DNA of 8,179 bases from Pseudomonadota bacterium. Lineage in GTDB: Bacteria > Pseudomonadota > Alphaproteobacteria > UBA2136 > UBA6156. Under the pieces are notes generated by a model, which did no database searches, was not told where the DNA came from, and saw nothing but the letters and a program-made list of their open reading frames with translations. The translations under genes were made by a program, and so were the position numbers. Below, one piece after another: positions 6,262-8,179 of the stretch (positions are counted from its first letter, which is position 1; the number at the start of each line of letters is the position of its first letter). The stretch is taken from positions 1 to 8,179 of the forward strand of contig RFNJ01000133.1 of NCBI GenBank assembly GCA_009927255.1, given 5' to 3'.

Positions 6262-7209
6262 ATGGCGGTAGAAAATCGCGAGATTATTTTAAGTCCGGCG
6301 GAGAAGAAGCTGGCGGAGCCGTTTTTAAAGTGGCTGGCGGCGGATAAGATTGCGGGCAAGAAGGAGCTGGTGATTAATCGGCCCGGGCAGATTGGCTTTG
6401 AGGCTTATAATGGCACGTGGACGTTTTTTGATGACCCGACTTTGGAACTTAACACGCTGGCAGCGGTGATGAGTTTGCTGGCCGAGCGGACGGGGCAGAC
6501 GTTTAGTATGGCTAACCCGATGCTGAGCGTGAAGTTGCCGGGGGGGCACCGCGCGCAGTTTGTGGCGGGGCAGCAGAATGCGCGGTTGTTTAGCCTGTGC
6601 GTGCGGTTGGCGAATGAGCGGGAGTTTGATTTGACGGCGTATGTGATGGATGACGCGGAGCGCGAAGCCCTCATCCGCGCGGTGGGCGGCAAAAACACCG
6701 TGCTCATCAGCGGCGGAACCGGCACAGGCAAAACCAGCTTCATGAACGCCTGCCTCAAACACGTGCCGATGAGTGAGCGGTTGGTGGTGCTGGAAGACGT
6801 GCCGGAATTGCGGATTCCGCAAGATAATGTGTGCCACTTTTTGTTTGCCAACTTTGCCAAGGGCGGTGATGGCACCAACGCCAGCCGCCAAATGATGGTG
6901 AATGATTTGCTCAACGCCACGCTGCGGTTGCGGCCTGACCGGATTATCATGGGGGAAATTCGGAAAGAAAATGCGTTTACGTTTGCCAGTGCGATTAACA
7001 CGGGGCATGAGGGGAGTATGGCGACGATTCACGCCAACAGCCCGCATGCGGCGATTGATGCAGTGATTAACCGCGCCATGTTGAATGGTGATACCAGCGA
7101 GAGTGCGATGAATATGTTGCGGCGGCAGCTGGAGGGGGATATTTATGGCGTGGTGCAGCTGGAGCGGCGGGTGGATAAGGTGCATGCGCGATTTGCGGCG
7201 TTGAGGTAA
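6262..7209 (+). CDS. virB11: VirB11-type secretion ATPase
   Basis: VirB11 ATPases are hexameric motors at the cytoplasmic base of type IV secretion systems, driving pilus assembly and substrate transfer. The 315-residue protein has the N-terminal domain features VINRPGQIGFE and LPGGHRAQFV. It then has Walker A GGTGTGKTS (151-159), the acidic box LVVLEDVPEL (174-183), Walker B RIIMGEIR (227-234) and the His box TGHEGSMATIHANS (247-260). It is slightly shorter than typical VirB11 (about 330-345) but has all motifs and no signal or membrane segment. ATG 6262 follows AGGTG at 6 bases. No other virB/trb/cpa gene is in the window; it sits 24 bp after asnB and 25 bp before the SOUL gene. A related TrbB or CpaF-like ATPase is an alternative, but the length fits VirB11 best. 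The segment 6661-6780 uses more C-ending codons than the rest. Confidence 0.87.
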   Translation: MAVENREIILSPAEKKLAEPFLKWLAADKIAGKKELVINRPGQIGFEAYNGTWTFFDDPTLELNTLAAVMSLLAERTGQTFSMANPMLSVKLPGGHRAQFVAGQQNARLFSLCVRLANEREFDLTAYVMDDAEREALIRAVGGKNTVLISGGTGTGKTSFMNACLKHVPMSERLVVLEDVPELRIPQDNVCHFLFANFAKGGDGTNASRQMMVNDLLNATLRLRPDRIIMGEIRKENAFTFASAINTGHEGSMATIHANSPHAAIDAVINRAMLNGDTSESAMNMLRRQLEGDIYGVVQLERRVDKVHARFAALR

Positions 7210-7220
7210 TGGATGAAAAC

Positions 7221-7227
7221 AGGGAGG
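7221..7227 (+). promoter_or_regulatory. Strong ribosome binding site of the SOUL gene
   Basis: AGGGAGG lies 7 bases before ATG 7235. It is the strongest ribosome binding site in the four-gene run and implies efficient translation of the exported protein. Confidence 0.6.
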
Positions 7228-7234
7228 TATCGCG

Positions 7235-7834
7235 ATGAAATATATGATGATGGTGATGATGGCTTTGGTGGGGGTGGCGGTGGCGTATGAGGAGCCGGAT
7301 TATAAGGTGGTGACGCAAGAGGGTGCTTTTGAGGTGCGTGAATATGCGCCGCGTTTGGCCGCCGAGGTGGTGATGAATGATGCCAAAGATTGGGAAAACA
7401 GTGCCTTTAGGGTGCTGGCGGATTATATTTTTGGCAACAACACCGCCAAAGTGAAGATGGACATGACCACGCCGGTAACCATGGAGCAAGTACCGAGTGA
7501 GAAGATTGCGATGACCACGCCGGTGACCATGGACAAGGTGGGTGAGGGGTGGCGGATGCGGTTTTATATGCCCAAAAAATACACCAGTGCCACCTTGCCG
7601 ATGCCCAATGATGCGCGGGTGAAGATTGTGACCGTTCCCGCTGAAAAGGTGGCGGTGGTGCGGTTTAGTTGGTTTTTTACCGATGCTAAATTTGCGGATT
7701 ATTCGGCGCAGTTGTTGGCTTGGGTGGGGAAGCAGGGGTTGAGCGCGATTGGGGTGCCGTATCGGCAGTATTATAACTCGCCGTTTGCGTTGCCTTGGGT
7801 GCGGCGGAATGAGGTTTGGGTGGGGGTGAAGTAG
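7235..7834 (+). CDS. Exported SOUL heme-binding family protein
   Basis: SOUL/HBP-family proteins bind heme or related tetrapyrroles in animals; bacterial members are mostly uncharacterised. The 199-residue product begins with a Met-rich signal peptide (1-17, MKYMMMVMMALVGVAVA), with probable signal peptidase I cleavage after AVA, so it is likely periplasmic. The mature part opens with YKVVTQEGAFEVREYAP, the family's N-terminal strand pattern. It contains two copies of MTTPVTM (77-83 and 93-99), the repeated SOUL signature KIAMTTPV, then MRFYMPKKY and VVRFSWFFTDAKF. The C-terminus NSPFALPWVRRNEVWVGV also matches family members. Length is typical (about 190-210). There is no lipobox cysteine. 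It is last in the co-directional run, 25 bp after virB11, and is followed by repeats instead of a clear terminator. Confidence 0.88.
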   Translation: MKYMMMVMMALVGVAVAYEEPDYKVVTQEGAFEVREYAPRLAAEVVMNDAKDWENSAFRVLADYIFGNNTAKVKMDMTTPVTMEQVPSEKIAMTTPVTMDKVGEGWRMRFYMPKKYTSATLPMPNDARVKIVTVPAEKVAVVRFSWFFTDAKFADYSAQLLAWVGKQGLSAIGVPYRQYYNSPFALPWVRRNEVWVGVK

Positions 7835-7862
7835 GCGAGAGGGAACAGGCGAGAGGCAAGAG
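7835..7862 (+). repeat. Short degenerate heptamer tandem repeat
   Basis: Four consecutive heptamers start at the base after the SOUL stop codon: GCGAGAG, GGAACAG, GCGAGAG, GCAAGAG. Units 1 and 3 are identical, unit 4 differs by one base and unit 2 by three. On the other strand it reads as CTCTCGC/CTGTTCC-type units, reminiscent of short tandem heptamer repeats known between genes in some bacteria, notably cyanobacteria. No function is assigned. Confidence 0.6.
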
Positions 7863-7898
7863 GGGGTTGTTGTTAGGCTTGGTGCTTTGGGTGGATGG

Positions 7899-7959
7899 AT
7901 CCCCGAACGGCCTTTACGTTGGGTGATTTTGAGAGGTTGGTGTTTGGCCGTTCGAGGAT
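7899..7959 (-). repeat. Long-loop hairpin repeat, copy 1
   Basis: A 14-base arm at 7899-7912 (ATCCCCGAACGGCC) pairs with 7946-7959 across a 33-base loop. One pair is imperfect; it is C-A on the + strand but a T-G wobble on the minus strand. Copy 2 at 8013-8073 has the same arm length, loop length and imperfect pair. Confidence 0.75.
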
Positions 7960-8012
7960 GCAGTATTCCCTTTTGGGGGCTTTGAGTGAGGACGAAGCGA
8001 GGGGGTTGGTGG

Positions 8013-8073
8013 GTCCCCGAATGGCCGAGAGGTTGTTGCTTTTGATGGACTTTTGCTTTGGCCATTCGAGGAC
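8013..8073 (-). repeat. Long-loop hairpin repeat, copy 2
   Basis: A 14-base arm at 8013-8026 (GTCCCCGAATGGCC) pairs with 8060-8073 across a 33-base loop. Compared with copy 1, two arm positions have changed together with their partners (A-T to G-C at the outer end and C-G to T-A inside), so pairing is preserved. On the minus strand both loops are A/C-rich and share TCAAAA followed by a CA/AAC-rich segment. Confidence 0.75.
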
Positions 8074-8135
8074 GGGCGGTATTTTTGAGATAGGCGCTTT
8101 GTAGAGAGTTGGCGACACGGGTGGTGCCGGATAGG

Positions 8136-8179
8136 TGATGGGCACCCCGAAATTGCGTAGTGGCAATTTCGGCCCATCA
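8136..8179. repeat. Related bulged hairpin at the window edge, copy 3
   Basis: An outer stem TGATGGG/CCCATCA (8136-8142 with 8173-8179) and an inner 10-bp stem CCGAAATTGC/GCAATTTCGG (8147-8156 with 8163-8172) are joined by a 4-base bulge and close on a 6-base loop. The CCCCGAA of its left arm is shared with copies 1 and 2, but the long loop is missing. The structure ends exactly at the window edge. Confidence 0.7.

Larger units (their letters stand above)
7835..8179. other. Gene-free repeat-bearing intergenic region
   Basis: I find no convincing gene in these 345 bases. Open frames exist on the minus strand but run through all the hairpins, have no ribosome binding site and give low-complexity, Pro/Ser/Lys-rich products. 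The region holds the heptamer repeat, two long-loop hairpins and a third related hairpin. No terminator with a T run is visible for the upstream genes. Confidence 0.6.

Noticed and set aside
6325..7185. 286-codon open frame on the minus strand
   Set aside because: It is fully antisense to the VirB11 ATPase, which has every family motif; the product shows no recognisable domain.
7463..7533. Near-identical 23-base duplication inside the SOUL gene
   Set aside because: The repeated MTTPVTM is a known feature of SOUL-family proteins, so it is not a recent tandem duplication of special interest.
7067..8065. 332-codon open frame on the minus strand
   Set aside because: It runs antisense through the SOUL gene and the hairpins. 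Its His/Pro-rich, low-complexity product is what reading opposite a G/T-rich strand produces.
7873..8166. 97-codon minus-strand frame through the hairpins
   Set aside because: Its sequence is dictated by the repeats (ILERP and VLEWP, AVRGS and AIRGP at matching arms), and it has no ribosome binding site. The hairpin explanation is better.
7899..8179. CRISPR array or integron attC sites
   Set aside because: There are only two full units, the repeated parts are hairpin arms rather than constant repeats with unique spacers, and the attC core bases are absent.

Overview
The window looks like a bacterial chromosome segment of moderately high GC content. RF1 and ribosomal protein S21 resemble proteobacterial versions, most likely alphaproteobacterial: RF1 carries the segment FESGVHRVQRVPATE. 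This is a judgement by eye and the lineage is uncertain. The + strand is G/T-rich almost throughout, whichever way the genes point, so the bias follows the replication strand rather than transcription.

Layout. Positions 1-1135 hold two minus-strand translation genes: the N-terminal half of prfA (RF1, cut by the window edge) and rpsU (S21), each with a candidate promoter. Between them, on the + strand, lies a tiny gene-like unit: a ribosome binding site, a 24-codon ORF and a strong terminator. A G-rich tract and the rpsU terminator hairpin follow it. Positions 1332-2983 hold a diverged UbiG-like methyltransferase and an AT-rich, probably acquired glycosyltransferase-like gene with a DXD motif. 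The latter overlaps tail to tail with a minus-strand glutaredoxin gene. From 3295 to 7834 four + strand genes are spaced 24-48 bp apart, like an operon: a family 2 glycosyltransferase, a glutamine-hydrolysing asparagine synthase (AsnB) homologue, a VirB11-type secretion ATPase and an exported SOUL heme-binding-family protein. The last 345 bp contain no convincing gene. They hold a short heptamer repeat and three related hairpins that share a CCCCGAA/TTCG core.

How the genes fit together. The two glycosyltransferase-like proteins, the AsnB homologue and possibly the methyltransferase suggest assembly or modification of a surface glycan, with AsnB amidating a sugar acid or simply making asparagine. 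This is inferred from context. The VirB11 ATPase stands alone, with no other secretion gene in view, and the SOUL protein has no obvious link to the glycan genes. The observations most worth following are the terminal hairpin family, whose base changes suggest a structured minus-strand RNA or DNA, and the compact small-peptide unit at 678-833.
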